Assembly (NCBI GenBank): GCA_902761605.1
Contig: CACWLC010000018.1
Location: 1-64,000 of the forward strand
Reading direction: 5' to 3'
DNA: 64,000 nucleotides
DNA from: an uncultured Prevotellaceae bacterium
GTDB taxonomy: Bacteria; Bacteroidota; Bacteroidia; Bacteroidales; Bacteroidaceae
In this document: piece after piece, positions 1 through 10,780 of the stretch
How positions within the stretch are numbered: the first letter of the stretch is position 1
Layout: every line of letters starts with the position of its first letter
Made by a program: the position numbers and the translations under genes
Notes under the pieces: generated by a model
Database searches by the model: none
What the model saw: only the letters and a program-made list of their open reading frames with translations
Told to the model about the DNA's origin: nothing

Positions 1-63
1 GATTCAAATGGTCAAATCAAAAAGACAGAATAACTTTTAAAGACATAGTAACAGATTAACAGA

Positions 64-534
64 ATGAGTATAGTAGAAATGAATAAACAAATGAAACTCA
101 CCGAGCACTTCACGCTCGGTGAGATGACGAAGACGAGTTATAAGACGAAGGATGGGAATATACCGAGTCATGTGGCTATCGAGAACCTGAAGCGTCTATG
201 CGGTTGGCTGGAGATGCTTCGTGAAGAGTGGAACAAGAGGTATGGAGATGGGAATGACCCTATAATCATCAACTCTGCATATCGCTCTTGGGAGGTGAAT
301 AAGAAGACAGGAGGATCAGCGACCTCGAACCATCTCGTTGGCTGTGCTGCTGATATCAGGTGCTTAGGCAAGGAGCAAGCTCTTCGCTATGCAGTTATCC
401 TGCTGGATATCGCAGATGATTCGAAAGAAGATTTTGATGAACTAATCATCGAGGTGCGGGGCTCGACGGTATGGGTTCACTTCGCAGTACGTCCTAAAGG
501 CAATCGCAGGAAGGTTGTCTTTAACATCAAGTGA
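64..534 (+). CDS. M15-family (M15_3-like) peptidase, phage-type
   Basis: A 156-residue protein with the zinc-peptidase pattern of the M15 family (D-Ala-D-Ala carboxypeptidase/endolysin type). Visible motifs are SAYRS, then SNHLVGCAADI, which supplies His90 and Asp97, and WVHFA, which supplies His139: the expected two His and one Asp zinc ligands. There is no signal peptide, as in phage endolysins or cassette-borne cell-wall hydrolases that leave the cell by other means. The family cleaves peptide bonds in peptidoglycan stem peptides. Starts at 79 or 91 are also possible; many relatives begin at the equivalent of residue 10 (MKLTEHFTLGEM). It stands alone here, followed by a hairpin, so it may be a leftover of a mobile cassette. 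Family is well supported, exact role is inferred. Confidence 0.82.
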   Translation: MSIVEMNKQMKLTEHFTLGEMTKTSYKTKDGNIPSHVAIENLKRLCGWLEMLREEWNKRYGDGNDPIIINSAYRSWEVNKKTGGSATSNHLVGCAADIRCLGKEQALRYAVILLDIADDSKEDFDELIIEVRGSTVWVHFAVRPKGNRRKVVFNIK

Positions 535-538
535 AGAA

Positions 539-571
539 AAAGGCGCAAGGGGGCTGACCCTTTGCGCCTTT
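539..571. terminator. Hairpin after the M15 peptidase
   Basis: The arm aaaggcgcaa (539-548) pairs with ttgcgccttt (562-571), extended by GGG/CCC with one bulge. It starts 5 bases after the stop codon at 534. The tail is A-rich rather than T-rich on the + strand, so termination is likely but not certain. Confidence 0.6.
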
Positions 572-593
572 GTGAAAAAAAAGTTCTTTATAT

Positions 594-624
594 TTTGAAG
601 TTAACAAAAAAATGCCTATATTTG
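594..624 (+). promoter_or_regulatory. Bacteroidetes-type promoter for deoD
   Basis: TTTG (594-597), 19 bases, then TATATTTG (617-624) fits the Bacteroidetes TTTG/TAnnTTTG promoter exactly. It overlaps an upstream in-frame ATG at 612, which therefore cannot be the start; the ATG at 663 is. Confidence 0.8.
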
Positions 625-662
625 TACCCGCAAACCATTTTTCTAATTTAAACTTAAAGATT

Positions 663-1370
663 ATGGACAAGACTCCAACTCCCCATATCGGGGCAAAGTA
701 CGGCGAGATCGCCGAGACGGTGATTATGGCGGGTGACCCGCTGAGAGTGAAGCTGATGGCCGAGAAGTTCCTCGACGATGCAGTGTGTTTTAATCAGGTA
801 CGTGGTATGCTTGGCTTTACCGGTACATACAAAGGAAAGAGAGTCAGTGTGATGGGACACGGAATGGGTATGGCCTCTATCGGCATCTACACCTATGAGC
901 TCTACAATTTCTATGGCGTGAAGACAATCATCCGTGTGGGATCGGCTGGTTCTATCAACAACGACCTGCATATCGGCGACCTGGCAATAGCTATGGGTGC
1001 CTGCACCAACAGCAACTATGCAGCAAGTTATGAGATGCCTGGCACATTCGCTCCCATAGGCAACTTCGACCTGATACGTAAGGCGGTGGAGTCGTGCGAG
1101 AAGTTCGGATATAAGTACAAGGTAGGTAATGTGCTGTCGTCGGATGTGTTCTATGGTGAGAATCCCCATACCGACAAGTGGATCAACATGGGAGTGCTCG
1201 CTGTGGAGATGGAGATAGCTGCCCTGTATATGAACGCAGCCCGCTCTGGCAACCGTGCACTGGGTATATGCACCATCTCTGACCATATCCTTACAGGCGA
1301 GGCCACAACGGCAGAGGAGAGACAGAATAACTTTACGCACATGATGGACGTAGCATTCTCACTAATTTAA
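663..1370 (+). CDS. deoD: Purine nucleoside phosphorylase DeoD
   Basis: A 235-residue protein close in length and motif order to enterobacterial DeoD (hexameric PNP). It carries [15 protein letters not shown] (phosphate and ribose binding), [51 protein letters not shown] (base and ribose contacts) and ICTISDHI, where the Asp is the catalytic proton donor in the family. It splits purine (deoxy)nucleosides with phosphate into base and (deoxy)ribose-1-phosphate in the cytoplasm. The start at 663 is chosen because the promoter -7 box lies over the upstream ATG at 612. Only 12 bases separate it from the GH43 gene, so read-through into the xylan cluster is possible. Confidence 0.95.
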   Translation: MDKTPTPHIGAKYGEIAETVIMAGDPLRVKLMAEKFLDDAVCFNQVRGMLGFTGTYKGKRVSVMGHGMGMASIGIYTYELYNFYGVKTIIRVGSAGSINNDLHIGDLAIAMGACTNSNYAASYEMPGTFAPIGNFDLIRKAVESCEKFGYKYKVGNVLSSDVFYGENPHTDKWINMGVLAVEMEIAALYMNAARSGNRALGICTISDHILTGEATTAEERQNNFTHMMDVAFSLI

Positions 1371-1382
1371 AATTTTGTTCTT

Positions 1383-3014
1383 ATGTCATTCTGTCTTAAA
1401 AAGAAACCTGTTATTCTGTTACTATGTCTTCTGAATACTCTGTCTCTAATCGCCGATGATTATGAGACTATGAAGACTGAGAAGATACAGAACCCCATGC
1501 TTTGGGCTGATGTGCCCGATCCGGATATCATCCGTGTGGGCGACACCTTCTATCTCGTTTCGACCACGATGCACCTGATGCCGGGAGCACCCATCATGAA
1601 GTCGAAAGACCTGAAGAACTGGGAGACTGTCGGATATATCTTCGACAAGCTTACCGACTCTCCGAAGTACGACCTACAGCAGGGAACGGTATACGGCAGA
1701 GGTCAGTGGGCCACTTCGCTGAAATATCATAATGGTAAGTTCTATGCCCTCCTGGCTCCCAACGAGGCAGGACCCATGGGCGACACCTATATCTTCTCGG
1801 CAGAGAAGGCAGAGGGCCCTTGGAAGATTGTTTCGCGTATGAGACATTTCCATGACTGTTCGCTGTTCTTCGATGACGACTCGCGCGTGTATGTAGTATA
1901 TGGTACGGGAGAGATGATGGAACTGAAGCCAGACCTCTCGGATGTCATCGAGGGAACACACAGGCAGATCTTCCAGCGTGAGGAAGACGAGAAAGGTCTG
2001 CTCGAAGGGTCGAGACTGATAAAGCACAACGGGAAATACTATCTCTTGATGATATCACATGTCTACGCCCCGGGCAAGCATCGTCGTGAGGTGTGTTACA
2101 GGGCAGACAATATCCAGGGACCCTGGGAGAAACAGGTGATTCTGGAGAGTGAGTTCGGAGGTTTCTCTTATGAGGCCCAGGGAACGATAGTAGATACTCA
2201 GGACGGCGACTGGTATGGCATTATCTTCCAGGACAGAGGTGGAGTAGGTCGTGTGCTTACTGTGATGCCCTGCCGATGGATCAACGGATGGCCTATGCTC
2301 GGCGATGAGAACGGTAAGGTGCCTGAGCAGGTTCGTGCTCTTAAGAGCGGAGAGCCGGAGGCACATATCGTGAAGGCCGATGATTTCTCTTCTCCGGAGC
2401 TCGGACTGCATTGGCAGTGGAACCATAATCCCATTGATAATGCCTGGAGTCTTACGGAGCGTCAGGGTTGTCTGCGACTGAAGACAAACCGTGTGGTACC
2501 TAATATCTATCTTGCACCCAACACGCTGACACAGAGAATGGAGGGACCTGAGTGTAGCGGAGCCATCGAGATGGATCTCTCGAAGATGAAGGACGGTGAC
2601 TGTGCGGGTCTGGCGGCATTCAACAGCGACACAGGTGCGCTTACCATCAAGAAGAAGGGCAAGAAGCTCGTGCTGGAGATGAGTGAGCAGAGTGTGAAGC
2701 TGACAGGTCAGGATAAGGTCGTTGGGGATGTTACGGAGAATGTCATCGAGAGTGTGCCCCTGAAACAACAGAAGATATGGCTGCGTGTGGATGGTGACTT
2801 CCGTCCTACGGGTGGCAGATTCGGAGGTGCAGATACGGCAACATTCTTTTACAGTCTCGATGGTGAGAACTGGACGAAGATAGGTTCTGACTACAAGATG
2901 CGTTTCGACTGGCAACGATTCTTCATGGGATCGAAGTTTGCCATTTTCTGCTATGCAACAAAGAAAAAAGGTGGTTTCGTGGATATCGAAGATTTTCGTT
3001 ATTGTAAAAAGTAA
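1383..3014 (+). CDS. GH43 beta-xylosidase/arabinofuranosidase with C-terminal beta-sandwich
   Basis: A 543-residue secreted glycoside hydrolase. An N-terminal hydrophobic signal (about 1-24) is followed by a GH43 five-bladed propeller (about 35-325) with the conserved acidic start VPDPDIIRVGDTFY, HDCSLFFDDDSRVYVVYG and LLEGSRLIKHNGKYYL, whose Glu is the likely general acid. A jelly-roll like C-terminal domain (about 335-543, ending KIGSDYKMRFDWQRFFMGSKF) is the one typical of GH43 exo-enzymes, probably subfamily 12. The expected role is release of xylose or arabinose from xylo-oligosaccharides outside the cytoplasm. It begins 12 bases after deoD and has no clear promoter of its own. Family is certain, linkage specificity is not. 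Confidence 0.9.
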   Translation: MSFCLKKKPVILLLCLLNTLSLIADDYETMKTEKIQNPMLWADVPDPDIIRVGDTFYLVSTTMHLMPGAPIMKSKDLKNWETVGYIFDKLTDSPKYDLQQGTVYGRGQWATSLKYHNGKFYALLAPNEAGPMGDTYIFSAEKAEGPWKIVSRMRHFHDCSLFFDDDSRVYVVYGTGEMMELKPDLSDVIEGTHRQIFQREEDEKGLLEGSRLIKHNGKYYLLMISHVYAPGKHRREVCYRADNIQGPWEKQVILESEFGGFSYEAQGTIVDTQDGDWYGIIFQDRGGVGRVLTVMPCRWINGWPMLGDENGKVPEQVRALKSGEPEAHIVKADDFSSPELGLHWQWNHNPIDNAWSLTERQGCLRLKTNRVVPNIYLAPNTLTQRMEGPECSGAIEMDLSKMKDGDCAGLAAFNSDTGALTIKKKGKKLVLEMSEQSVKLTGQDKVVGDVTENVIESVPLKQQKIWLRVDGDFRPTGGRFGGADTATFFYSLDGENWTKIGSDYKMRFDWQRFFMGSKFAIFCYATKKKGGFVDIEDFRYCKK

Positions 3015-3079
3015 CAAGGTATGTTACATATAATAAAGTATAGGTAACATATCGAAATGCCTTTTTTATATAAAGTACG

Positions 3080-3087
3080 TATCTTTG
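3080..3087 (+). promoter_or_regulatory. -7 box (TATCTTTG) for the GH5 gene
   Basis: TATCTTTG lies 5 bases before the ATG at 3093. It covers the region after an upstream in-frame ATG at 3057 and so excludes that start. No good TTTG is found 19-21 bases upstream, so the -33 element is weak. It probably drives the run of genes from GH5 to GH95. Confidence 0.7.
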
Positions 3088-3092
3088 CAGCC

Positions 3093-5306
3093 ATGAAAAG
3101 GTACGTACTTGTTTTTTTAGCTTTTATGACGCTCTGTGCATGGGCACAGACAAAAGAGTTGCCATCACTTCATGTAGAGGGTAGATGGCTCGTAGACAAA
3201 CATGGAAATCAGGTGGTGTTGCATGGTGTGATGGACACGCCAAGCAACTATTTCAATGGAGGCCGTTGGGAAGGTTCCAAGGCACTAGGCTGGTGGGATC
3301 ACTATAACGATACTGGTGCTAAGAACTGTCTCGCATATTTCGAGAAGATCTTTCAGGGTATGGAGCAGTCAAAATGTACTGTGTTCCGTCTTCACATGGA
3401 CCCTGCATGGACAAATGATGATAATATCACTGCTGCAGGATTCTCGAAGATTACGAAGGATGGTAAGAATATAACCATAGACCCGAATGGGCAAGAAGTA
3501 AGCGGTGAGGCCGATATCTCGCATTTCAGCAAAACACGCTATGCGAAATGGCTGCCTACAGTATATTTGGAACTGGTAAAGAAAGCCCTGAATCATGGTA
3601 TGTACGTGGTGGTTCGTCCTCCTGGCGTATGTCCAGGATCGCTGAAAGTTGGTGACTACTATAACCAGTATCTGCTGTATGTCTGGGATATCTTCTCTCA
3701 GCAGGAGTTTGTGAAGAATCATGCCGGACAGATCAGTATAGAGCTCGCCAATGAGCCTGTAAGTCTGAAGAATGCCAATAATCAGGATGACTCGAAGGCT
3801 CTTCATGATTTCTTCCAGCCTATCGTTGACAAGATCCGCAGCAACGGCTTTACAGGTGTCATCTGGGCTCCGGGAACTACATGGCAGCAGAACTATCGCA
3901 GCTATGCAGAACATCCTATCGAAGGCGAGAACATCGGTTATGCCGTTCACGACTATTGTGGCTGGTATGGATGCAGCGATGACAACCCTGATCCTGCAAA
4001 CAAGATTAGGAACTTCCATGAGTCAGTACCTGTAGTAGACTTTGCTCCTGTAATCATCACAGAGGTGGACTGGAGTCCTGAGAATCCCAATGCTCAGGGT
4101 CATTACAACGAAAGCGGTACTTGGGTAAAGCCAAACTACGGAACATGGGCCACTGGTTCAACATCCAAGTGGGGAAAGGCTTTTAAGGCTAATCTCGACT
4201 ATTTTGGCAATATCTCCATGACCCTGTCCAGTACATCCTGCCTGTTTGATATCGATGCTCTGTTGAATACGGGCTATCCCATGCCGGCATTTAATGGTTT
4301 AGAAGAGGCATGTGGAAAAGCATGTATGGACTGGTATGCAGAATATTATACTGTTAATGTCCCACATCCAGACAATGAGGAAGAGACGGGTGATGCATAT
4401 ACTGTAGAGGCGTTGACAACGGCAGAGGAGGCGTATGACCTGATGATTGGCGATCTGCAGAGATTGTCATTGAATGCTTTGTTTAAGGACGGACATAAAA
4501 AGGATGTAGCTGGTTTGGTAACATATACTGTTGGAAATCCGTCAGTAGCAAAAGTCCAGAATGGCTATATCTGTGCGCTTGCAAGTGGTGAGACAACGAT
4601 AACGGCAACTTATTCTGATAAAGGGAATGAGTGGAAGAAGACTATATCTATCAAGGTGACAGGTCTCAGCCTGAGCGATTTCACTGCCCTGAGCAGCATA
4701 GATGAGATTACAGCACAGCCATTCGCCATTGTCCGTAAAGATAACCAGAATATATTCTACGGCTCTGATGCACAGAATCTTGGATTCAGTGATGTCTTAG
4801 GAGTAATAAATAATAAGGCAATCAATGGTTATATGTTTAAGGCTATACCAATTTCAGGACGCAATGGTTGCTATCTTCTGAAACTGATTCTGCTCAACGG
4901 CAATGATTATATTATGTGGAATAATGAGCCTGGCTATCTTAACTCCCAACCAATTGCAGGAGGATGGTGTAGCTTTATCCTTGGTTTGAACAACCAGTAT
5001 GGGCAGGATGTCAAGGATGGCGCAGTTTGGGAAATAAAATATGAAGCTAACAAGGGCTTCACGCTGAGGAATATGGCTACTGGTAAGTATCTAAACGATG
5101 CTGCTCCTGCAAAATACGATACACCTGCATATATGGATTTCCTAAAAGCTGGTGCTTCTACAGACATCAGCAATATCAGGACAAAGGTTGCCGATGATGC
5201 CGTATATAATCTGCATGGTGTGAAGGTAGGAACAGCAGACAAGATGGATGCTCTGCCACGAGGTATTTATATCATCGGAGGCACAAAGGTGGTGAAGTCA
5301 TTCTAA
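3093..5306 (+). CDS. Multidomain GH5 glycanase with Big-like domain and C-terminal sorting-like tail
   Basis: A 737-residue secreted enzyme. Signal peptide about 1-18 (ends CAWAQ). The GH5 TIM barrel (about 20-390) has the acid/base in LANEPV (Glu221) and the nucleophile in IITEVDW (Glu324). After the barrel come a bacterial Ig-like segment (about 450-522, VTYTVGNPSVAKV), an unassigned domain (about 530-682, possibly lectin-like) and a final block VYNLHGVKV...LPRGIYIIGGTKVVKSF. That last block is the short beta-strand tail common at the end of secreted Prevotella proteins and resembles a T9SS-type C-terminal sorting signal. Substrate could be cellulose, xylan or mannan; the xylan neighbours suggest a hemicellulose. 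The start follows from the -7 box at 3080. Confidence 0.87.
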   Translation: MKRYVLVFLAFMTLCAWAQTKELPSLHVEGRWLVDKHGNQVVLHGVMDTPSNYFNGGRWEGSKALGWWDHYNDTGAKNCLAYFEKIFQGMEQSKCTVFRLHMDPAWTNDDNITAAGFSKITKDGKNITIDPNGQEVSGEADISHFSKTRYAKWLPTVYLELVKKALNHGMYVVVRPPGVCPGSLKVGDYYNQYLLYVWDIFSQQEFVKNHAGQISIELANEPVSLKNANNQDDSKALHDFFQPIVDKIRSNGFTGVIWAPGTTWQQNYRSYAEHPIEGENIGYAVHDYCGWYGCSDDNPDPANKIRNFHESVPVVDFAPVIITEVDWSPENPNAQGHYNESGTWVKPNYGTWATGSTSKWGKAFKANLDYFGNISMTLSSTSCLFDIDALLNTGYPMPAFNGLEEACGKACMDWYAEYYTVNVPHPDNEEETGDAYTVEALTTAEEAYDLMIGDLQRLSLNALFKDGHKKDVAGLVTYTVGNPSVAKVQNGYICALASGETTITATYSDKGNEWKKTISIKVTGLSLSDFTALSSIDEITAQPFAIVRKDNQNIFYGSDAQNLGFSDVLGVINNKAINGYMFKAIPISGRNGCYLLKLILLNGNDYIMWNNEPGYLNSQPIAGGWCSFILGLNNQYGQDVKDGAVWEIKYEANKGFTLRNMATGKYLNDAAPAKYDTPAYMDFLKAGASTDISNIRTKVADDAVYNLHGVKVGTADKMDALPRGIYIIGGTKVVKSF

Positions 5307-5319
5307 ATTTTTCAACTAA

Positions 5320-7362
<2,043 letters not shown>

Positions 7363-7371
7363 AACCAAATC

Positions 7372-9552
7372 ATGAAGAAGATATTATTAGGACTGATGTT
7401 GCTCGCCGGTAGCACATCGATGTTTGCACAGTGGGGACGCCCCGTAGACTATTCTGCAGGACCAGGATTGAAGGATGCCTACAAGGATTACTTCACTGTT
7501 GGTGTGGCTGTGAATCAGATGAATGTGTCTGATGCTGACCAGATAGCTATTATCAAGAAGCAATTCAATAGCGTAACAGCAGAGAATGACTGGAAACCAG
7601 GTGAGATTCATCCAAAGGAGGGTGAATGGAACTTTGAGAAGGCAGATAAGATTGCAAATTTCTGTCGCGAGAACGGTATCAAGATGCGTGGTCACTGTCT
7701 TTGCTGGCACTCACAGTTTGCTGACTGGATGTTTACCGATAAGAAAGGCAAGCCAGTAAAGAAGGAAGTGTTCTACCAGCGTCTGCGTGAGCATATCCAC
7801 ACAGTAGTAAACCGCTATAAGGATGTGGTTTATGCTTGGGATGTGGTTAACGAGGCAATGGCAGATGATGGTCGTCCGTTCGAATTTGTCGATGGCAAGA
7901 TGGTTCCTGCCAGCCCATATCGTCAGAGCCGTCATTTCAAGCTCTGCGGTGATGAGTTTATCGCAAAGGCATTCGAGTTTGCACGTGAGGCTGATCCTAC
8001 AGGTGTTCTTATCTACAACGATTACAGCTGTGTAGATGAGGGTAAGCGCGAGCGTATATATAATATGGTGAAGAAGATGAAGGATGCAGGTGTACCCATC
8101 GACGGTATCGGTATGCAGGGACACTATAACATCTATTTCCCTGATGAGGCACAGCTTGAGAAGGCTATAAGCCGTTTCAGCGAGATTGTCAATATCATCC
8201 ATATCACAGAGCTCGATCTCCGTACAAATACAGAGAGCGGTGGTCAGCTTAGATTCTCTCGTGGTGAGGCAAAGCCACAGGCTCCATATATCCAGACACT
8301 GCAGGAGGACCAGTATGCACGTCTCTTCAAGATCTTCCGTAAGCATAAGGATGTAATCAAGAATGTTACTTTCTGGAACCTCAGCGATAAGGACTCATGG
8401 CTTGGTACAAACAACCACCCACTGCCTTTCGATGAGAACTTCAAGGCAAAGCGCTCTTTGCAGATTATCCGCGACTTCAACACAAAGCTCGACAACTATG
8501 TTCCAAAGGAGGATTTCGTTTCCAACCCAATGAATCAGCCTGGTCAGGAATATCCAATGGTGAACTCTGAGGGATATGCACGTTTCCGCGTTGTTGCTCC
8601 TGATGCAAAGTCTGTTATCGTAAGTCTCGGACTTGGTGGTCGTGGAGGTACCGTACTGCGCAAGGACAAGGACGGTGTATGGACAGGTACTACAGATGGT
8701 CCTATGGATCCTGGTTTCCACTACTATCACCTTACTATCGATGGTGGTGTGTTTAATGATCCTGGCACTCATAACTACTTTGGCTCTTGCCGTTGGGAGA
8801 GTGGTATTGAGATCCCTGCTCCTGATCAGGACTTCTATGCAGAGCGTACTGATATTCCTCATGGAAACATGCAGAAGGTACTTTTCTACTCTCCAAGTCT
8901 GGGTAAGATGCAGGAGGCTACTGTATATCTGCCCTATGGCTATGGTAAGGTGGTTAAGGGCAAGCTGGAGCGCTATCCTGTTCTGTATCTGCAGCACGGA
9001 TGGGGTGAGAACGAGACCAGCTGGCCTGTTCAGGGTAAGGCAGGTCTCATTATGGACAACCTCATTGCAGATGGTAAGATCAAGCCATTCATTATCGTTA
9101 TGGCATATGGCCTGACAAATGATTTCAAGTTTGGCACTATCGGTAAGTTTACTGCAGAGGAGTTTGAAAAGGTGCTCATCGATGAGCTCATTCCTTATAT
9201 CGACAAGAACTTCCTCACCAAGACTGATAAGTGGAATCGCGCTATGGCAGGTCTGTCTATGGGTGGTATGACAACGAAGCTCATCACCCTCCGTCGTCCT
9301 GAGGTGTTCGGATACTGGGGACTGCTCAGTGGTGGTACCTACATGCCTGAGGAGATCAAGGATCCAAAGTGTGTGAAGTATATCTTCGAGGGTTGTGGTG
9401 ACAAGGAGAATCCTGATGGTATCAATAAGAGCGTAGAGGCTCTTAAGGCAGCAGGTTTCAACGCTGAGGGTCTTGTTTCTGAGGGTACTGCTCACGAGTT
9501 CCTTACATGGCGTCGTTGTCTGAAGGTTATGGCTCAGAAGCTTTTCAAATAA
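7372..9552 (+). CDS. GH10 endo-xylanase / CE1 feruloyl esterase fusion (Xyn10D-Fae1A-like)
   Basis: A 726-residue secreted fusion. Signal peptide about 1-19 (ends SMFAQ). The GH10 barrel (about 28-375) carries TAENDWKP, HCLCWHSQ, WDVVNEA (acid/base Glu161) and ITELDLR (nucleophile Glu280). An E-set domain (about 390-490) leads into a CE1 esterase (about 500-726) with LQHGWGENETSW, MAGLSMGG (Ser629) and AHEFLTWRR (His708). It cuts the xylan backbone and removes ferulate esters, matching the bifunctional Xyn10D-Fae1A of P. ruminicola 23. It sits between two esterase genes with spacings of 9 and 6 bases, so co-transcription is very likely. Confidence 0.96.
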   Translation: MKKILLGLMLLAGSTSMFAQWGRPVDYSAGPGLKDAYKDYFTVGVAVNQMNVSDADQIAIIKKQFNSVTAENDWKPGEIHPKEGEWNFEKADKIANFCRENGIKMRGHCLCWHSQFADWMFTDKKGKPVKKEVFYQRLREHIHTVVNRYKDVVYAWDVVNEAMADDGRPFEFVDGKMVPASPYRQSRHFKLCGDEFIAKAFEFAREADPTGVLIYNDYSCVDEGKRERIYNMVKKMKDAGVPIDGIGMQGHYNIYFPDEAQLEKAISRFSEIVNIIHITELDLRTNTESGGQLRFSRGEAKPQAPYIQTLQEDQYARLFKIFRKHKDVIKNVTFWNLSDKDSWLGTNNHPLPFDENFKAKRSLQIIRDFNTKLDNYVPKEDFVSNPMNQPGQEYPMVNSEGYARFRVVAPDAKSVIVSLGLGGRGGTVLRKDKDGVWTGTTDGPMDPGFHYYHLTIDGGVFNDPGTHNYFGSCRWESGIEIPAPDQDFYAERTDIPHGNMQKVLFYSPSLGKMQEATVYLPYGYGKVVKGKLERYPVLYLQHGWGENETSWPVQGKAGLIMDNLIADGKIKPFIIVMAYGLTNDFKFGTIGKFTAEEFEKVLIDELIPYIDKNFLTKTDKWNRAMAGLSMGGMTTKLITLRRPEVFGYWGLLSGGTYMPEEIKDPKCVKYIFEGCGDKENPDGINKSVEALKAAGFNAEGLVSEGTAHEFLTWRRCLKVMAQKLFK

Positions 9553-9558
9553 AAAGTC

Positions 9559-10755
9559 ATGAAGTCAGTAATGATAACAATACTGTGCGCTTTTGCCTTA
9601 GTGGCAGGCGCACAGTCTTTGTCTAAGAGAGTGCCTCAGGTATATTCCGTAGAGAATACTGGTGCAAAGTTCGAGGCTCCAGAGATGCCTGCCTTCAACG
9701 ATCTGAAAGAATGCAGGGAACTGCCGGATCCTCTCGAGTGGAGCAACGGCAAGGGTAAGGTAAAGACATTCGCTGAGTGGTCTCACCGTCGTAGTGAGAT
9801 AGCTCATGAGATTCAGCATTACGGCATTGGCACGAAGCCTGCTGTTCCAGATGGTGGAGTGATGGCCCGTATGGTGGGAGATACTCTCTTCGTGTATGTG
9901 ACGGTGAATGGTCGTACGCTGAGGCTGAAATCTACTATCACCTATCCGAAGACGGGCAAGGCTCCTTATCCTCTGATGATAGGTACCAGTATGCTGGCTC
10001 TGCCAAGACAAATCTTTGCGGATCGTCCCATTGCTATCATGAACTTCCACGAGAAACAGATAAACGACTACGGACAATGGGGACCTCATCACGACAGGGG
10101 AGAACATTGTTTCGACCGTCTCTATCCTGAGCTGAAGGATAATGGTGCCTATAGTGAGTGGGCATGGGGGCTCAGCCGTATCCTCGATGGTCTGCAACAG
10201 CTTGGCCCTGAGATTACAAAGATTGACATGAGCCATATAGGAGTATCGGGCTGTAGCTATGCGGGTAAGATGGCTCTCTATTGTGGCGCCTTCGATGAGC
10301 GCGTGGCTCTTACCATAGCTCAGGAACCAGGTGGCGGAGGTGCTGCGGCATGGCGTGCCTCTCGTGAATCTACTAAGGCCGGGAAGAACCTGGAGGATAT
10401 TGATAAAACCGACTATCACTGGTTTCTTGAGAGCCAGAAAGAGAATTTTCGTGGCGACAGCGTTTATCGTCTGCCCTATGACCAGCATGAACTCTGTGCT
10501 ATGGTATGTCCCAGGGCTTTGTTGCTGTTGGGAAATCCTGACTATGAGTGGCTTGCCGATGGTTCTATGCTCGTGTCGGCAAAGGCAGCGAAAAAGGTAT
10601 GGGAGAAGTTTGGTATCGCAGAACGTTTCGGCTATTCAATACAGGGAGGTCATGGGCACTGTCAGTTGCCTGAGAGCCAGTTCCCAGAGGTCCAGGCTTT
10701 CATAGATAAGTTCCTGCTGGGAAAGGATACAGAAACAAAGAATATAGAAAAATAG
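9559..10755 (+). CDS. CE15-like glucuronoyl esterase with a Tyr in the oxyanion motif
   Basis: A 398-residue exported alpha/beta hydrolase. Signal about 1-18 (ends VAGAQ). The nucleophile motif is GCSYAGK (Ser233), followed by AQEPGGGGAAAWRAS, which holds the candidate acid Glu256, and GGHGHC with the catalytic His365. This motif order and the ADRPIAIMNF block fit CE15, enzymes that cut the ester between 4-O-methylglucuronic acid on xylan and lignin alcohols. The usual CE15 signature is GCSRxGK, where the Arg helps form the oxyanion hole; here that position is Tyr234. It could be a divergent CE15 clade or a related acetyl esterase such as the AxeA1 reported near these genes in P. ruminicola. 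Six bases separate it from the GH10-CE1 gene. Confidence 0.78.
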   Translation: MKSVMITILCAFALVAGAQSLSKRVPQVYSVENTGAKFEAPEMPAFNDLKECRELPDPLEWSNGKGKVKTFAEWSHRRSEIAHEIQHYGIGTKPAVPDGGVMARMVGDTLFVYVTVNGRTLRLKSTITYPKTGKAPYPLMIGTSMLALPRQIFADRPIAIMNFHEKQINDYGQWGPHHDRGEHCFDRLYPELKDNGAYSEWAWGLSRILDGLQQLGPEITKIDMSHIGVSGCSYAGKMALYCGAFDERVALTIAQEPGGGGAAAWRASRESTKAGKNLEDIDKTDYHWFLESQKENFRGDSVYRLPYDQHELCAMVCPRALLLLGNPDYEWLADGSMLVSAKAAKKVWEKFGIAERFGYSIQGGHGHCQLPESQFPEVQAFIDKFLLGKDTETKNIEK

Positions 10756-10780
10756 GATTTAAACTAACATTAAAAAAGAA

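Noticed and set aside
612-662. N-terminal extension of deoD from an ATG at 612
   Set aside because: The extension lies on the -7 promoter box and adds residues absent from the family.
2055-3017. 320-codon minus-strand frame opposite the GH43 gene
   Set aside because: Shadow of the GH43 coding sequence; no motif, signal or promoter of its own.
8395-9495. 366-codon open frame on the minus strand opposite the GH10-CE1 gene
   Set aside because: It is fully antisense to a well-supported gene, has no recognisable domain and its Leu/Thr/Cys-rich composition is typical of a shadow frame.
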